NCBI GenBank assembly: GCA_017448355.1
Contig: JAFSLQ010000055.1
Coordinates: forward strand, 1 to 64,000
Source: Clostridia bacterium
GTDB lineage: Bacteria; Bacillota; Clostridia; Christensenellales; Borkfalkiaceae
Direction: 5' to 3'
Length of the DNA stretch: 64,000 bases
Shown here: piece by piece, positions 40,957 to 49,771 of the stretch
Layout: the number at the start of each line of letters is the position of its first letter
Position numbering within the stretch: the stretch's first letter is position 1
Notes under the pieces: generated by a model
Seen by the model: the letters and a program-made list of their open reading frames with translations, nothing else
Databases searched by the model: none
What the model was told of the DNA's origin: nothing
Program-made: the position numbers and the translations under genes

Positions 40957-41783
40957 AGCGCCCCCGCGATTACGGATAATCCCGACAATAAGTAGAATTT
41001 ATTCAAAAACACTATGCCGACGATAAGTCCCGCAACGAAAAGCACGCCGAGTAAATCGCGGTAGGTAAGCCGCATTTTTTTGTACTTGGTTCTGTTTTTA
41101 CTGCCCGCGTAGCAGCGGCTATCCATTGCGTCCGCAAGTTCGTCCGCGCGGCGGAAGGAACTTATAAGCAACGGAATAAGCACGGGTATAAGCGCTTTTG
41201 CCCTTTTAAATATATTGCCGCTTTCAAAGTCCGCCCCGCGCGCCTTTTGCGCCTTTATAATTCTGTCCGTTTCGCCGATTAAAGTCGGAATAAAGCGGAG
41301 CGCGATACTCATTATAAGCGCGAACTCGTGCACGGGGAATTTTATCCACTTTAACGGCAACAAAAGTCCTTCTATGCCGTCGGCAAGTTCGACGGGGCTT
41401 GTCGTCAAAGTGAGTAGCGACGCGCCGAGTACAATTAAAACTATTCTTGCGATAATAAAGCCGGCGTTTAATAATCCCACGTCGGTGATTATCCAGAATA
41501 AAACCGTGCCTTTTCTGTTGAAAAACAGTTGCAACACCGCCGAAAACACGACGAAAAAGATTATCGTCTTTACGCTTTTCAATACAAGTCCGAAAGGCAC
41601 TTTTGCCGTAATCGTTGAAATTATTACGAATAAAAGGCAAGCGGCAAAACCCAAAAAGTGAAAGGCGGATACCAAAAACACCGCCACCATATACGCTATG
41701 GCGATTAAAATTTTCGCCCGCGCGTCCATACTGTGCACGAAAGATTTTGCGGGAAAATAACTTCCGAAAGATACGTCTCTCAT
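40953..41783 (-). CDS. ecfT: Energy-coupling factor transporter transmembrane protein
   Basis: A 276-residue protein with about six membrane spans: the scaffold that joins the two ATPases to a vitamin- or ion-specific S component. SVHSMDARAKILIAIAYMVA-type N-terminal sequence and the coupling-helix motif AQKARGADFESG (about 183) are typical. Start ATG 41783 overlaps nothing and is 2 nt after the ecfA2 stop. S components are elsewhere in the genome. Confidence 0.93.
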   Translation of the reverse strand: MRDVSFGSYFPAKSFVHSMDARAKILIAIAYMVAVFLVSAFHFLGFAACLLFVIISTITAKVPFGLVLKSVKTIIFFVVFSAVLQLFFNRKGTVLFWIITDVGLLNAGFIIARIVLIVLGASLLTLTTSPVELADGIEGLLLPLKWIKFPVHEFALIMSIALRFIPTLIGETDRIIKAQKARGADFESGNIFKRAKALIPVLIPLLISSFRRADELADAMDSRCYAGSKNRTKYKKMRLTYRDLLGVLFVAGLIVGIVFLNKFYLLSGLSVIAGAL

Positions 41784-41784
41784 T

Positions 41785-42657
41785 TTATTCCCCCTTTAAA
41801 TTAAGCGCGCGGCACACGCCGTCGATAAACCCGTCGACGGTTAAGTCGCAGTCAATTAAGACGCCCTTTTCTTTCAGTTTTTCGACGAGAAACGCCGTAA
41901 GCGGAACGTTAAGACCGCTTTCTTCTATCAGCGATTTATCCGAAAAAATCTCTTTCGGCGTGCCGCAGGACAAAATTTTTCCGTCCGCAAAAACCGCCGC
42001 GTTCGTGCAGTATTCCGCGACTAAATTCATATCGTGCGAAACGATTATTATAGTTTTAACGAAATCTTTATGAAGTCTTAAAAGCAGTTCTAAAAATTCC
42101 CGCTTTCCCTTGGGGTCAAGCCCCGCGGCGGGTTCGTCCAAAATTAAAATTTCGGGCTTTGCGACAATCACCCCCGCAATCGCGACGCGGCGCTTTTGTC
42201 CGCCCGACAAGTCAAACGGCGAAGAATTCTTTATTAAATCGTAGTTAAGCCCCGTAAGCGCAAGCGCGTCTTTAACGCGGCTTTCAATCTCGCCGTCCGA
42301 AAGTTCGGGCGCAAAGTTTTTAAGCGCGAACGCCACGTCGCCCTCTACCGTTTCGGCAAAAAGTTGGTGTTCGGGGTACTGAAACATCATACCTATTTTA
42401 GCGCGAAGCGAACGATAGTCGCATTTTTTATCGGTCAGGTCGTATTCGCCGATAACGATACTGCCCGCGTCTTTTTGGACTTTTATAAGCCCGTTAAGAT
42501 GCTGGATAAATGTGGATTTTCCGCTACCCGTTTTGCCGATTATGCCGAAAATTTCGCCTTCACCTATATTGACGGAAACGCCTTTAAGCGCGCGGAAGGC
42601 TAAACTTTTGGTCTTGGCGCTATAAGTAAATTTAAGGTCTTTTACAGTAATTTCCAT
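41785..42657 (-). CDS. ecfA2: Energy-coupling factor transporter ATPase 2
   Basis: A 290-residue ABC ATPase. Walker A GIIGKTGSGKSTFIQHLNG (about 37-55), Q-loop MMFQYPEHQLFAETV, signature DLSGGQKRRVAIAGVIV (about 150) and Walker B ILILDEPAAGLDPKG are intact. It pairs with EcfA1 to drive EcfT-linked vitamin or metal uptake. It overlaps the end of ecfA1 by 16 nt, which indicates coupled translation. Confidence 0.95.
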   Translation of the reverse strand: MEITVKDLKFTYSAKTKSLAFRALKGVSVNIGEGEIFGIIGKTGSGKSTFIQHLNGLIKVQKDAGSIVIGEYDLTDKKCDYRSLRAKIGMMFQYPEHQLFAETVEGDVAFALKNFAPELSDGEIESRVKDALALTGLNYDLIKNSSPFDLSGGQKRRVAIAGVIVAKPEILILDEPAAGLDPKGKREFLELLLRLHKDFVKTIIIVSHDMNLVAEYCTNAAVFADGKILSCGTPKEIFSDKSLIEESGLNVPLTAFLVEKLKEKGVLIDCDLTVDGFIDGVCRALNLKGE

Positions 42658-43463
42658 AACGCCCCCGCAAGTTCTGCGTCCGAAACGACATCGTCCGCTA
42701 TATTTAATCCCCGTGCGCGGAGTTTATCCGCGATTATCCCCGCAAGCGGAAGTTCTAAATTAAGTGCGTCAAGTTCGCTTTTTTTAGCAAAAACTTCCTT
42801 CGGCGTGCCCGAAAGCGCGATTTCGCCCCTGTCAAGCACTAAAATTTTATCGGCTTTAACCGCTTCTTCCATATAATGCGTGATAGCGATTACCGCAACG
42901 CCTTTTTCGCGAAGATTATCCACTACTTCCGCGATTTCCTTTCTGCCTTCGGGGTCAAGCATAGCGGTCGATTCGTCAAGCACTAAAACCTGCGGCATTA
43001 ACGCAAGCACGCCCGCGATTGCTATCCGCTGCTTTTGCCCGCCCGAAAGTCTTTCGGGGGTTGCCTTACGAAAATCCTGCATACCGACGGCTTTTAGGGC
43101 AAAATCTATCCTTTTGCCTATTTCTTCGCGGGGCAGCCCCAAATTTTCAGGGCCGAAAGCGATATCGTCTTCGACTATCGACGCTATAAGTTGGTTGTCG
43201 GGGTTTTGGAACACCATGCCGACGCGCTTTCTTATCTCGAAAACAGCGTTTTTATCGCTTGACGAATACCCGTCTACTATTATTTCTCCGCTATTCGGCT
43301 TTAAAAGTCCGTTTAAGAGTTTAGCGAGCGTGGATTTACCGCTGCCGTTATGCCCGATTATCGCCAAAAATTCACCTTTTTCCACGCTGAAAGAAACGTC
43401 TTTAAGCGTTTGTTTGTTTTTCACGTAAGAAAAAGAAACGTTTTTTACTTCTAACAGGGGCAT
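42642..43463 (-). CDS. ecfA1: Energy-coupling factor transporter ATPase 1
   Basis: A 273-residue ABC ATPase. Walker A IIGHNGSGKSTLAKLLNGL (about 35-53), Q-loop VFQNPDNQLIASIVEDD, signature RLSGGQKQRIAIAGVLAL and Walker B VLVLDESTAMLDPEG; the Ser in DEST replaces the more common Pro, which is normal for EcfA1. First gene of ecfA1-ecfA2-ecfT-truA. ATG 43463 has AAGGAG; the frame upstream to 43502 lacks a start signal. A promoter TTGTAA-N17-TAAAAT lies at 43493-43521 (complement). Confidence 0.95.
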   Translation of the reverse strand: MPLLEVKNVSFSYVKNKQTLKDVSFSVEKGEFLAIIGHNGSGKSTLAKLLNGLLKPNSGEIIVDGYSSSDKNAVFEIRKRVGMVFQNPDNQLIASIVEDDIAFGPENLGLPREEIGKRIDFALKAVGMQDFRKATPERLSGGQKQRIAIAGVLALMPQVLVLDESTAMLDPEGRKEIAEVVDNLREKGVAVIAITHYMEEAVKADKILVLDRGEIALSGTPKEVFAKKSELDALNLELPLAGIIADKLRARGLNIADDVVSDAELAGALWKLL

Positions 43464-43492
43464 AAATTTCTCCTTAAACGACTTTTGCAGAT

Positions 43493-43521
43493 ATTTTACC
43501 ACTTTTCGCGCATTTTTACAA
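43493..43521 (-). promoter_or_regulatory. Promoter of the ecf-truA operon
   Basis: On the minus strand TTGTAA (43521-43516), 17 nt, TAAAAT (43498-43493). Confidence 0.6.
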
Positions 43522-43581
43522 GCAGATTAACGCGGACTATAATAAACCCCGCGATTTATCTGTAAATTTTTTAACACGCGG

Positions 43582-43610
43582 TTGACTATTCGGGTTTATC
43601 GTTGTATAAT
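43582..43610 (+). promoter_or_regulatory. Promoter of the PFOR gene
   Basis: TTGACT (43582-43587), 17 nt, TATAAT (43605-43610), near consensus. The leader of about 50 nt ends with AAAGGAG before the ATG, as suits a highly expressed gene. Confidence 0.7.
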
Positions 43611-43666
43611 GATAGACGTTATTTAATAACAAATCTTAATTACTATATATAAAGGAGTTTATCGTA

Positions 43667-46600
43667 ATGAAAAAACTGACAATCGACGGTAATACCGCCG
43701 CAAGCCACGTTGCTTACGCCTTTTCGGAAGTAGCGGCAATCTACCCGATTACCCCTTCTTCGCCTATGGCGGAAGTTGCGGACGAGTGGTCTACGGCAGG
43801 CAGAACCAACATGTGGGGACAGAAAATCCGCGTTGCGGAAATGCAGTCCGAAGGCGGTGCGGCGGGTGCTGTTCACGGCAGCCTTTCGGCAGGCGCGCTT
43901 ACCACCACTTACACGGCGTCGCAAGGCTTACTTTTGATGATTCCGAATATGTACAAAATCGCGGGCGAACTTATGCCTATGGTTATGCACGTTTCGGCGC
44001 GCGCCTTGGCGGCACACTCATTAAACATTTTCGGCGACCATGCGGACGTTATGGCTTGCCGCCAGACGGGTTTTGCAATGCTTTGCGACTCTTCCGTACA
44101 GGAAGTTATGGACTTAGCACTCGTTGCGCACCTTGCTACCTTAAAGTCCAAAGTACCGTTCATTAATTTCTTCGACGGATTCAGAACCAGCCACGAAGTC
44201 GCGAAAATCGACGTGTGGGACGAAGCGGACGACTATGCGGAAATCCGCGCTATCTGCGACGAAGTGGGTATAGATGCGGACATTAAAGACTTTAAGTCCC
44301 GCTCTCTTAACCCCGAACACCCGATACAAAAGGGTACTGCGCAGAACGGCGACACCTATTTCCAGAACAGAGAAACCGCTAACGGATACTATAAAGCCGT
44401 TCCCGCAATCGTACAAAAGATGATGGACGTTGTAAGCGCGAAAGCGGGCAGAAGTTATCACCTTTTCGACTACGTTGGGGCAAAGGACGCCGAATACGTT
44501 ATCGTTTGTATGGGTTCGGGTTGCGAAACCATTGAAGAATCCATCAACAAATTAAACGCTATGGGCAAAAAGTACGGTCTTATCAAAGTCCGTTTGTATC
44601 GCCCCTTCTACACCGAAGCGTTTATAAACGCTATTCCGAAGTCGGTAAAGAAAATCGCCGTTCTCGACAGAACGAAAGAACCCGGCTCGCTCGGCGAACC
44701 CTTATATCTCGACGTTTGCTCCGCGCTCTTTGAGTCGGGTATGGCAAACGTAAAGGTTTACGGCGGAAGATACGGCTTAGGTTCAAAAGAATTTACGCCG
44801 TCAATGGTACTTTCGGTCTACAAAAATCTCGAACAGGCTGAACCGAAAAACCACTTCACCGTCGGTATCTACGAAGATATTACCAACTCGTCTTTGGACT
44901 TTTCGGAAAAATTCGACGCAGCGCCCGCGGGCTCTACGTCCTGTAAGTTCTACGGTCTCGGTTCTGACGGTACTGTCGGCGCGAACAAGAACTCCATTAA
45001 GATTATCGGCGACCACACGGATAAGCACGCGCAGGCGTATTTCTTCTACGACTCCAAAAAGTCGGGCGGCATAACCGTTTCGCACCTTCGTTTCGGCGAC
45101 ACGCCTATTCAGTCGGAATATTTAATCGACTCGGCGGACTTCGTTCAATGCTCTAATCCTTCCTATATCACCCGCTACGATATGACGAGCGATATTAAAG
45201 ACGGCGGAACGTTCTTAATCAACACTTCCGCGACCACGGTTGAAGCGCTAGAAGAATTCTTGCCCGCGCAGGTTAAACGCGATATCGCGACCAAGAATAT
45301 CAATCTTTACGTAATAGACGCAATAAAGATTGCGGCAGGCTTAGGACTTAAAGGCAGAACGAACACCATTTTGCAGTCGGCGTTCTTCCGCGTAAATCCG
45401 CAGATTATGCCCTACGACAAAGCCGTCGAATATATGAAATATATGGCTAAAAAGTCCTTCGGAAGAAAGGGCGACGCGGTCGTTCAGATGAACTACGACG
45501 CTATCGACTCGGCGGCAGGCGACAACCTTGTTAAAATCGACGTTCCCGCGTCTTGGAAGACGGCTACAACCGGCGCTAGCATGGCGGAAGGACACGCCAA
45601 TAAATATTATCAGGAAATCATTAAGCCTATCCTTTATCTTAAAGGCGACAGCCTTAAATCTTCGCAGTTCAATGCGGACGGTTCTGTTCCCACGGGTACG
45701 ACGAAGTTTGAAAAACGCGGCGTTGCGGTTACCGTTCCCGAAATCAATATCGATAAATGTATTCAATGCGGTACGTGTTCGTTCGTTTGCCCGCACGCTT
45801 GTTTAAGACCTGCTTTAATTGCTAACGGTGCGGAAAAACCCGCTACTCTCATCGGTAAACCCGCTATCGGTATCCCCGGATACGAATACAAAATGCAGGT
45901 TTCACCGCTCGACTGTATGGGTTGCGGCGTCTGTGCGACTGTCTGCCCCGTTAAAGACGGCGGCGCTATCAAGATGATACCGCTTGCTGAATCCCTTAAT
46001 AAGGGCGAAGACAAAAACTGGGAATACGCCGTTGACCTTCCCGCTGTCGACACTTCTAAATTCAAGAAGGAAACGGTTAAAGGCTGTCAGTTCTGCACTC
46101 CGCTCTTTGAATTCTCGGGTGCGTGCGCAGGTTGCGGCGAAACGCCTTACGTTAAAGTTATCACGCAACTCTTCGGTGAAGATATGGTCGTTGCAAACGC
46201 GACGGGCTGCTCGTCCATCTACGGCGGCTCTTCCCCGACTTGCCCCTATACCACCAACAAAGAAGGCAAAGGTCCTGCTTGGGCAAACTCTCTCTTTGAA
46301 GATAACGCGGAATTCGGCTACGGCATGAACCTCGCGTACTCGACGAGAAGAAACGCGCTTAAAGATAAGGTTGTTGCTTTTGCACAAGCAGACGCAAGCG
46401 CGAAAGACGCGGCTGACCTTTGGATAGCGGCGTTTGACGACAGAGAAGCGTCCAAAGCGGCGTCTAAAAAACTTCTTGAAATCGCTGAAAAATCTTCGGC
46501 AGCGGAAGCGAAAGCCATTATCGAAGACAAAGATTGCCTTGCTAAAAAATCCGTTTGGATATTCGGCGGCGACGGTTGGGCTTACGATATCGGCTACGGC

Positions 46601-47179
46601 GGACTTGACCATGTTCTCGCAAGCGGCGAAGACGTTAACGTTCTTGTTCTCGACACCGAAGTTTATTCCAACACGGGCGGACAGGCAAGTAAATCCACCA
46701 ACATCGGTGCTGTTGCTAAGTTCGCGTCCGCAGGTAAACGCGTTAAGAAGAAAGACTTAGGTATGATTGCGAAGTCTTACGGCTACGTTTACGTAGCGCA
46801 ATGCGCTATGGGTGCTAACCCCGCGCAACTCCTTAAAGCGCTTTCGGAAGCGGAAGCGTATCACGGACCTTCGCTCATTATCTGCTACGCGCCCTGTATC
46901 AACCACGGTATCAATATGACCAAGTCGCAACTTGAAGAAAAGGCGGCGGTTGAGTGCGGATACTGGCAATTATACAGGTACAACCCCGATGGCGACGTGT
47001 TTACGCTTGACAGCAAAGACCCGACGGGCGACTATCAAGCCTTCCTTGCGGGAGAAACGAGATATTCTTCTCTCGTTAAAACGCAAGGTCAGGACGTTGC
47101 TAACGAACTCTTCAAAAAGACGGAAGAATCCGCAAGAGAAAGACTTGCGGGCTACAAAAAACTTGCCGGTAAAGAGTAA
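43667..47179 (+). CDS. nifJ: Pyruvate:ferredoxin (flavodoxin) oxidoreductase
   Basis: An 1170-residue single-chain enzyme that oxidises pyruvate plus CoA to acetyl-CoA and CO2, reducing ferredoxin. Domains in order: pyrimidine-binding domain (AFSEVAAIYPITPSSPM, about 17-33), CoA/transketolase-like middle (340-620), 2[4Fe-4S] ferredoxin domain (CIQCGTCSFVCPHAC about 700, CMGCGVCATVCP about 750), and the TPP domain with the proximal cluster (CAGCGETPY about 822; GDGWAYDIGYGGLDHVLASG about 968). All cluster cysteines appear intact. The consensus promoter and ribosome-binding site fit a major catabolic enzyme. Monocistronic. Confidence 0.96.
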   Translation: MKKLTIDGNTAASHVAYAFSEVAAIYPITPSSPMAEVADEWSTAGRTNMWGQKIRVAEMQSEGGAAGAVHGSLSAGALTTTYTASQGLLLMIPNMYKIAGELMPMVMHVSARALAAHSLNIFGDHADVMACRQTGFAMLCDSSVQEVMDLALVAHLATLKSKVPFINFFDGFRTSHEVAKIDVWDEADDYAEIRAICDEVGIDADIKDFKSRSLNPEHPIQKGTAQNGDTYFQNRETANGYYKAVPAIVQKMMDVVSAKAGRSYHLFDYVGAKDAEYVIVCMGSGCETIEESINKLNAMGKKYGLIKVRLYRPFYTEAFINAIPKSVKKIAVLDRTKEPGSLGEPLYLDVCSALFESGMANVKVYGGRYGLGSKEFTPSMVLSVYKNLEQAEPKNHFTVGIYEDITNSSLDFSEKFDAAPAGSTSCKFYGLGSDGTVGANKNSIKIIGDHTDKHAQAYFFYDSKKSGGITVSHLRFGDTPIQSEYLIDSADFVQCSNPSYITRYDMTSDIKDGGTFLINTSATTVEALEEFLPAQVKRDIATKNINLYVIDAIKIAAGLGLKGRTNTILQSAFFRVNPQIMPYDKAVEYMKYMAKKSFGRKGDAVVQMNYDAIDSAAGDNLVKIDVPASWKTATTGASMAEGHANKYYQEIIKPILYLKGDSLKSSQFNADGSVPTGTTKFEKRGVAVTVPEINIDKCIQCGTCSFVCPHACLRPALIANGAEKPATLIGKPAIGIPGYEYKMQVSPLDCMGCGVCATVCPVKDGGAIKMIPLAESLNKGEDKNWEYAVDLPAVDTSKFKKETVKGCQFCTPLFEFSGACAGCGETPYVKVITQLFGEDMVVANATGCSSIYGGSSPTCPYTTNKEGKGPAWANSLFEDNAEFGYGMNLAYSTRRNALKDKVVAFAQADASAKDAADLWIAAFDDREASKAASKKLLEIAEKSSAAEAKAIIEDKDCLAKKSVWIFGGDGWAYDIGYGGLDHVLASGEDVNVLVLDTEVYSNTGGQASKSTNIGAVAKFASAGKRVKKKDLGMIAKSYGYVYVAQCAMGANPAQLLKALSEAEAYHGPSLIICYAPCINHGINMTKSQLEEKAAVECGYWQLYRYNPDGDVFTLDSKDPTGDYQAFLAGETRYSSLVKTQGQDVANELFKKTEESARERLAGYKKLAGKE

Positions 47180-47202
47180 TAAAAAACTCTAAACAGTTAA
47201 AT

Positions 47203-47232
47203 ACGGGCGGAACGCAAGTGCGTTCCGCCCGT
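47203..47232. terminator. Bidirectional terminator after PFOR
   Basis: ACGGGCGGAACGCA with its complement around AG, followed by TTTT-rich sequence, between convergent genes. Confidence 0.75.
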
Positions 47233-47251
47233 AAAATTTTATTTGTAATAC

Positions 47252-47569
47252 TTAATAGTAGCGATACGTTGTTGCTACACAACCGACAGCCGCCACATAA
47301 ATTACTATACCAACTACAATGGTAACAATAAATGCCCCTAACCAGCCTTTCAAAAACGATGACCGCTCTTCGGTGTTAGACGGGTATAACAATAACCCGA
47401 TAATAAGCCCTATCAAGCCTAAAAACAACCCCAAAAGCACACCGATACCCGTCTTCGACTCGCCCGACGACGTTCTATATTGTACATCCTTTACACCTGT
47501 GCTACGTCCACAATGAACACATATTTCCGCATCATCGTTGATTTCTTTTCCACAATACTTGCAATACAT
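47252..47569 (-). CDS. Zinc-ribbon membrane protein, unknown function
   Basis: A 105-residue protein with an N-terminal zinc ribbon (MYCKYCGKE and ICVHCGRST, two CxxC pairs 11 residues apart) and two membrane spans (about 43-62 and 78-100). Such proteins are common in Firmicutes and their role is unknown. It is transcribed divergently from the small XRE gene at 47675. Its promoter (TTGACT-N17-TATAAT) encloses the palindrome TCTCAA-TAT-TTGAGA, so it is probably repressed by that XRE protein. Confidence 0.8.
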   Translation of the reverse strand: MYCKYCGKEINDDAEICVHCGRSTGVKDVQYRTSSGESKTGIGVLLGLFLGLIGLIIGLLLYPSNTEERSSFLKGWLGAFIVTIVVGIVIYVAAVGCVATTYRYY

Positions 47570-47598
47570 TTAACATTTCTCCTTTGATTTATTCTTTT

Positions 47599-47649
47599 AT
47601 TATAATCTCAATATTTGAGAAAGTCAACATTTTTTCTCAATTATTGATA
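47599..47649. promoter_or_regulatory. Divergent promoter region with two TCTCAA palindromes
   Basis: On the minus strand TTGACT (47627-47622), 17 nt, TATAAT (47604-47599), with the perfect palindrome TCTCAA-TAT-TTGAGA (47606-47620) between the boxes. A second, imperfect copy (TCTCAA-TTA-TTGATA, 47635-47649) lies toward the XRE gene. One regulator can thus control both directions. Confidence 0.7.
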
Positions 47650-47674
47650 ATTATATATAGTAAGGAATAAAAAA

Positions 47675-47872
47675 ATGAGTTTTTCTGAAAATCTTAAAAA
47701 TCTTCGGAAACAGCGTGGATTAGATCAAACAAGCCTTGCCAAACATTTAAATGTTTCCGTGAAAACAATTTCCCATTGGGAAACGAATTATTCAGAACCT
47801 TCTATCGCTCAAATTATTGCACTTGCTAATTATTTTGACGTTTCTATTGACGATTTAGTTGACCGTAAATGA
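47675..47872 (+). CDS. Small XRE family regulator
   Basis: A 65-residue Cro/CI helix-turn-helix protein: LRKQRGLDQTSLAKHLNVSV then ISHWETNYSEPSIAQI, ending DVSIDDLVDRK. It has no extra domain. ATG 47675 has AAGGAA upstream. Divergent from a zinc-ribbon membrane protein and sharing palindromic sites with it, it is probably the regulator of that pair. Confidence 0.88.
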   Translation: MSFSENLKNLRKQRGLDQTSLAKHLNVSVKTISHWETNYSEPSIAQIIALANYFDVSIDDLVDRK

Positions 47873-47879
47873 TTTTATA

Positions 47880-47921
47880 ACTAAACAAGCGAACGTTTCC
47901 GTTCGCTTGTTTAGTTTTTTT
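47880..47921 (+). terminator. Terminator of the XRE gene at 47675
   Basis: AACTAAACAAGCGAACG with its complement around TTTC, followed by a run of T. Confidence 0.85.
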
Positions 47922-47945
47922 GGGGTGTTTTGACGAATTTCAAGT

Positions 47946-48021
47946 TTGACAACCTTCGATAGGTAAATATATTATACTCTATATATAGAGTATTGTCAAC
48001 AAGTTGAGTATATTTTATAAT
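47946..48021 (+). promoter_or_regulatory. Tandem promoters and 20-bp palindromic operator of the XRE gene at 48028
   Basis: Upstream promoter TTGACA (47946-47951), 18 nt, TATTAT (47970-47975). A perfect 20-bp palindrome, ATACTCT-ATATAT-AGAGTAT, at 47974-47993. Downstream promoter TTGTCA (47993-47998), 17 nt, TATAAT (48016-48021), whose -35 box touches the palindrome and whose -10 box is 6 nt from the ATG. Repressor binding would block both promoters. Confidence 0.7.
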
Positions 48022-48027
48022 AAATCT

Positions 48028-48228
48028 ATGATTTCTTATAAACCTTTTTACGAAACTTTAAAAAGTAAAAACATATCAACTTATAAACTGATAAACACAT
48101 ACGGGGTTAGCCGCAGTTTGATTGACAGGTTAAAACACAATAAACCTATCAGTACGCTAACGCTTAACGATTTGTGTTCGTTTTTAGATTGCGGGGTTGA
48201 AGATATTTTGGAATATATAAAAGATTAA
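48028..48228 (+). CDS. Small XRE-like regulator
   Basis: A 66-residue helix-turn-helix protein of the YoaA/XRE_3-like group: KSKNISTYKLINTYGVSRSLIDRL spans helices 1-3 and CGVEDILEYIKD ends the domain. The ATG at 48028 is 6 nt after a -10 box and has no ribosome-binding site; the longer frame from 48004 starts inside the promoter. A 20-bp palindrome in its promoter suggests autoregulation. A hairpin (48228-48254) ends the transcript. Confidence 0.85.
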   Translation: MISYKPFYETLKSKNISTYKLINTYGVSRSLIDRLKHNKPISTLTLNDLCSFLDCGVEDILEYIKD

Positions 48229-48254
48229 ACGGCGGTCAAATGACCGCCGTTTAA
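48228..48254. terminator. Bidirectional terminator between XRE gene and glnQ-like gene
   Basis: AAACGGCGGTCA with TGACCGCCGTTT around AA, T-rich flanks, between convergent genes. Confidence 0.7.
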
Positions 48255-48270
48255 TATTGTTTATTGTTTT

Positions 48271-49071
48271 TTATTCGCCTTCTTTGTTGTTTATGCCCGC
48301 CAAAAAGGCTTTAAGTTTTTCCGACTTGGGATTTTCAAAGACTTCTTTTGGATTGCCTTCTTCTTCGATTACGCCGTTTGCCATAAACACCACGCTATCC
48401 GAAACGTTCTTCGCAAAACCCATTTCGTGAGTTACGATTATCATCGTACGGTCTTCGCCCTTTAACGCACGAATAACTTTTAACACTTCGCCCGTAAGTT
48501 CGGGGTCGAGTGCCGAAGTAGGTTCGTCAAAACATAAAATTTTAGGTTTTAGGGCGAGTGCTCTTGCGATTGCCACCCTTTGCTGCTGCCCGCCGGACAG
48601 TACGCATGGATACTCGTTCTTTTTATCGGTAAGCCCCGTCTTTTCAAGAAGTTTTTCCGCGTCCGCTATAATTTTTTGTTTTTCTTCGGCAAAGTTTAAC
48701 GTTTTATCTTTTTTGCATTTTTCTTTTAACTGCAACAGCGGTGCAAGAGTTATATTGTCCGCTACGCTGTACTGCGGGAAAAGGTTAAAAGACTGGAAAA
48801 CAAGCCCGAAATTAAGGCGTTTTTCTCTTAAATCTTTTTCCCTTATTTTTTTATCCGTTTCGGCGTTAAAAAGTGTTTCGCCGTCTAAAACCATAACGCC
48901 CTTATTCGGCGTTTCAAGGAAATTTATACAGCGAAGAAGCGTCGTTTTGCCAGAACCCGAAGAACCTATTATAGACAGCACTTCGCCCTTTTCAATCGAA
49001 AGGTCGATGCCTTTTAACACTTCGTGCTCGCCGAATTTTTTACAAAAATTTTTAATCTCTAAATACGCCAT
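48271..49071 (-). CDS. Polar amino-acid ABC transporter ATPase
   Basis: A 266-residue ATPase of the GlnQ/TcyC family. Walker A IIGSSGSGKTTLLRCINFLE (about 35-54), signature VLSGGQQQRVAIARALAL (about 160) and Walker B ILCFDEPTSALDPEL are complete, and IIVTHEMGFAKNVSDSVVFM is the H-loop region typical for amino-acid importers. A short insertion near 105-125 (EEKQKIIADAEKLL) is slightly longer than usual. Last of the three-gene operon; AAGGCG precedes ATG 49071. Confidence 0.9.
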   Translation of the reverse strand: MAYLEIKNFCKKFGEHEVLKGIDLSIEKGEVLSIIGSSGSGKTTLLRCINFLETPNKGVMVLDGETLFNAETDKKIREKDLREKRLNFGLVFQSFNLFPQYSVADNITLAPLLQLKEKCKKDKTLNFAEEKQKIIADAEKLLEKTGLTDKKNEYPCVLSGGQQQRVAIARALALKPKILCFDEPTSALDPELTGEVLKVIRALKGEDRTMIIVTHEMGFAKNVSDSVVFMANGVIEEEGNPKEVFENPKSEKLKAFLAGINNKEGE

Positions 49072-49074
49072 AAT

Positions 49075-49749
49075 TTACGCCTTAAAATAGGAAAGTTTTT
49101 TCTCTAAATAATTGAAAAGTATTGTAAGTAGCCCTATAAAAAGCAAGAAGAATACGGCGATATAGAATAAAGGCCACACGATTGCTTTGGATAATATTTC
49201 CGTTTCGTTGATAAAGAATATTTCGGCTACCGAAATTACCCTTGCAAGCGAAGTGTCTTTTACAAGTGTAATTACTTCGTTACTGATAGGCGAAATAATC
49301 GTTTTTATAACTTGCAAAAGCACTATTTTATAAAAAATCTGACTTTTGGTAAGCCCTAAAACTTTGCCCGCTTCGTACTGCCCGCGACTTATGTTGTCTA
49401 CGCCGCCTTTAAATATGACCGAAAAATAACACGCGTAATTTATTACGAAAGTTATAAGCGCTGCCAAAAATCTGCCTTCAAATACCGTTCCGTTAGTGAA
49501 CGAGAAAAGTTTTATTCCGAACAGTAAACTCGGCACGTAAAACACTACGAAAAGTTGCAACATTAAGGGAGTGCCGCGAATTATCCAGACGAAAATGCGG
49601 CACAGCCAACTTACTATTTTTACGGGACATTTCAGCCCGAACATTATCAAAAGCCCCAAAGGAAGAGAAAGAACGAGTGTCAGTATAAACAACAGACACG
49701 TCGTTCCGAATCCCCTTAAAAGCGTTGAATTTATAAGTTCAAACGACAT
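49075..49749 (-). CDS. Polar amino-acid ABC transporter permease
   Basis: A 224-residue permease of the HisMQ/GlnP type with five membrane spans. WIIRGTPLMLQLFVVFYVPS near residue 55 (the HEAAx-type RGTPLxxQL motif) and SRGQYEAGKVLGLTKSQIFYKIVLLQVI near 135-162 (the EAA coupling loop) are diagnostic. It moves the amino acid captured by the lipoprotein encoded upstream. ATG 49749 follows GGAG. Confidence 0.92.
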   Translation of the reverse strand: MSFELINSTLLRGFGTTCLLFILTLVLSLPLGLLIMFGLKCPVKIVSWLCRIFVWIIRGTPLMLQLFVVFYVPSLLFGIKLFSFTNGTVFEGRFLAALITFVINYACYFSVIFKGGVDNISRGQYEAGKVLGLTKSQIFYKIVLLQVIKTIISPISNEVITLVKDTSLARVISVAEIFFINETEILSKAIVWPLFYIAVFFLLFIGLLTILFNYLEKKLSYFKA

Positions 49750-49771
49750 TTAGTTTTTCTCCGAAAAGTTT

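Noticed and set aside
45902..46612. Long minus-strand open frame (236 codons) inside the PFOR gene
   Set aside because: It is an antisense shadow of a well-supported gene, rich in Arg/Phe/Val as expected for reversed codons, without ribosome-binding site or recognisable domain.
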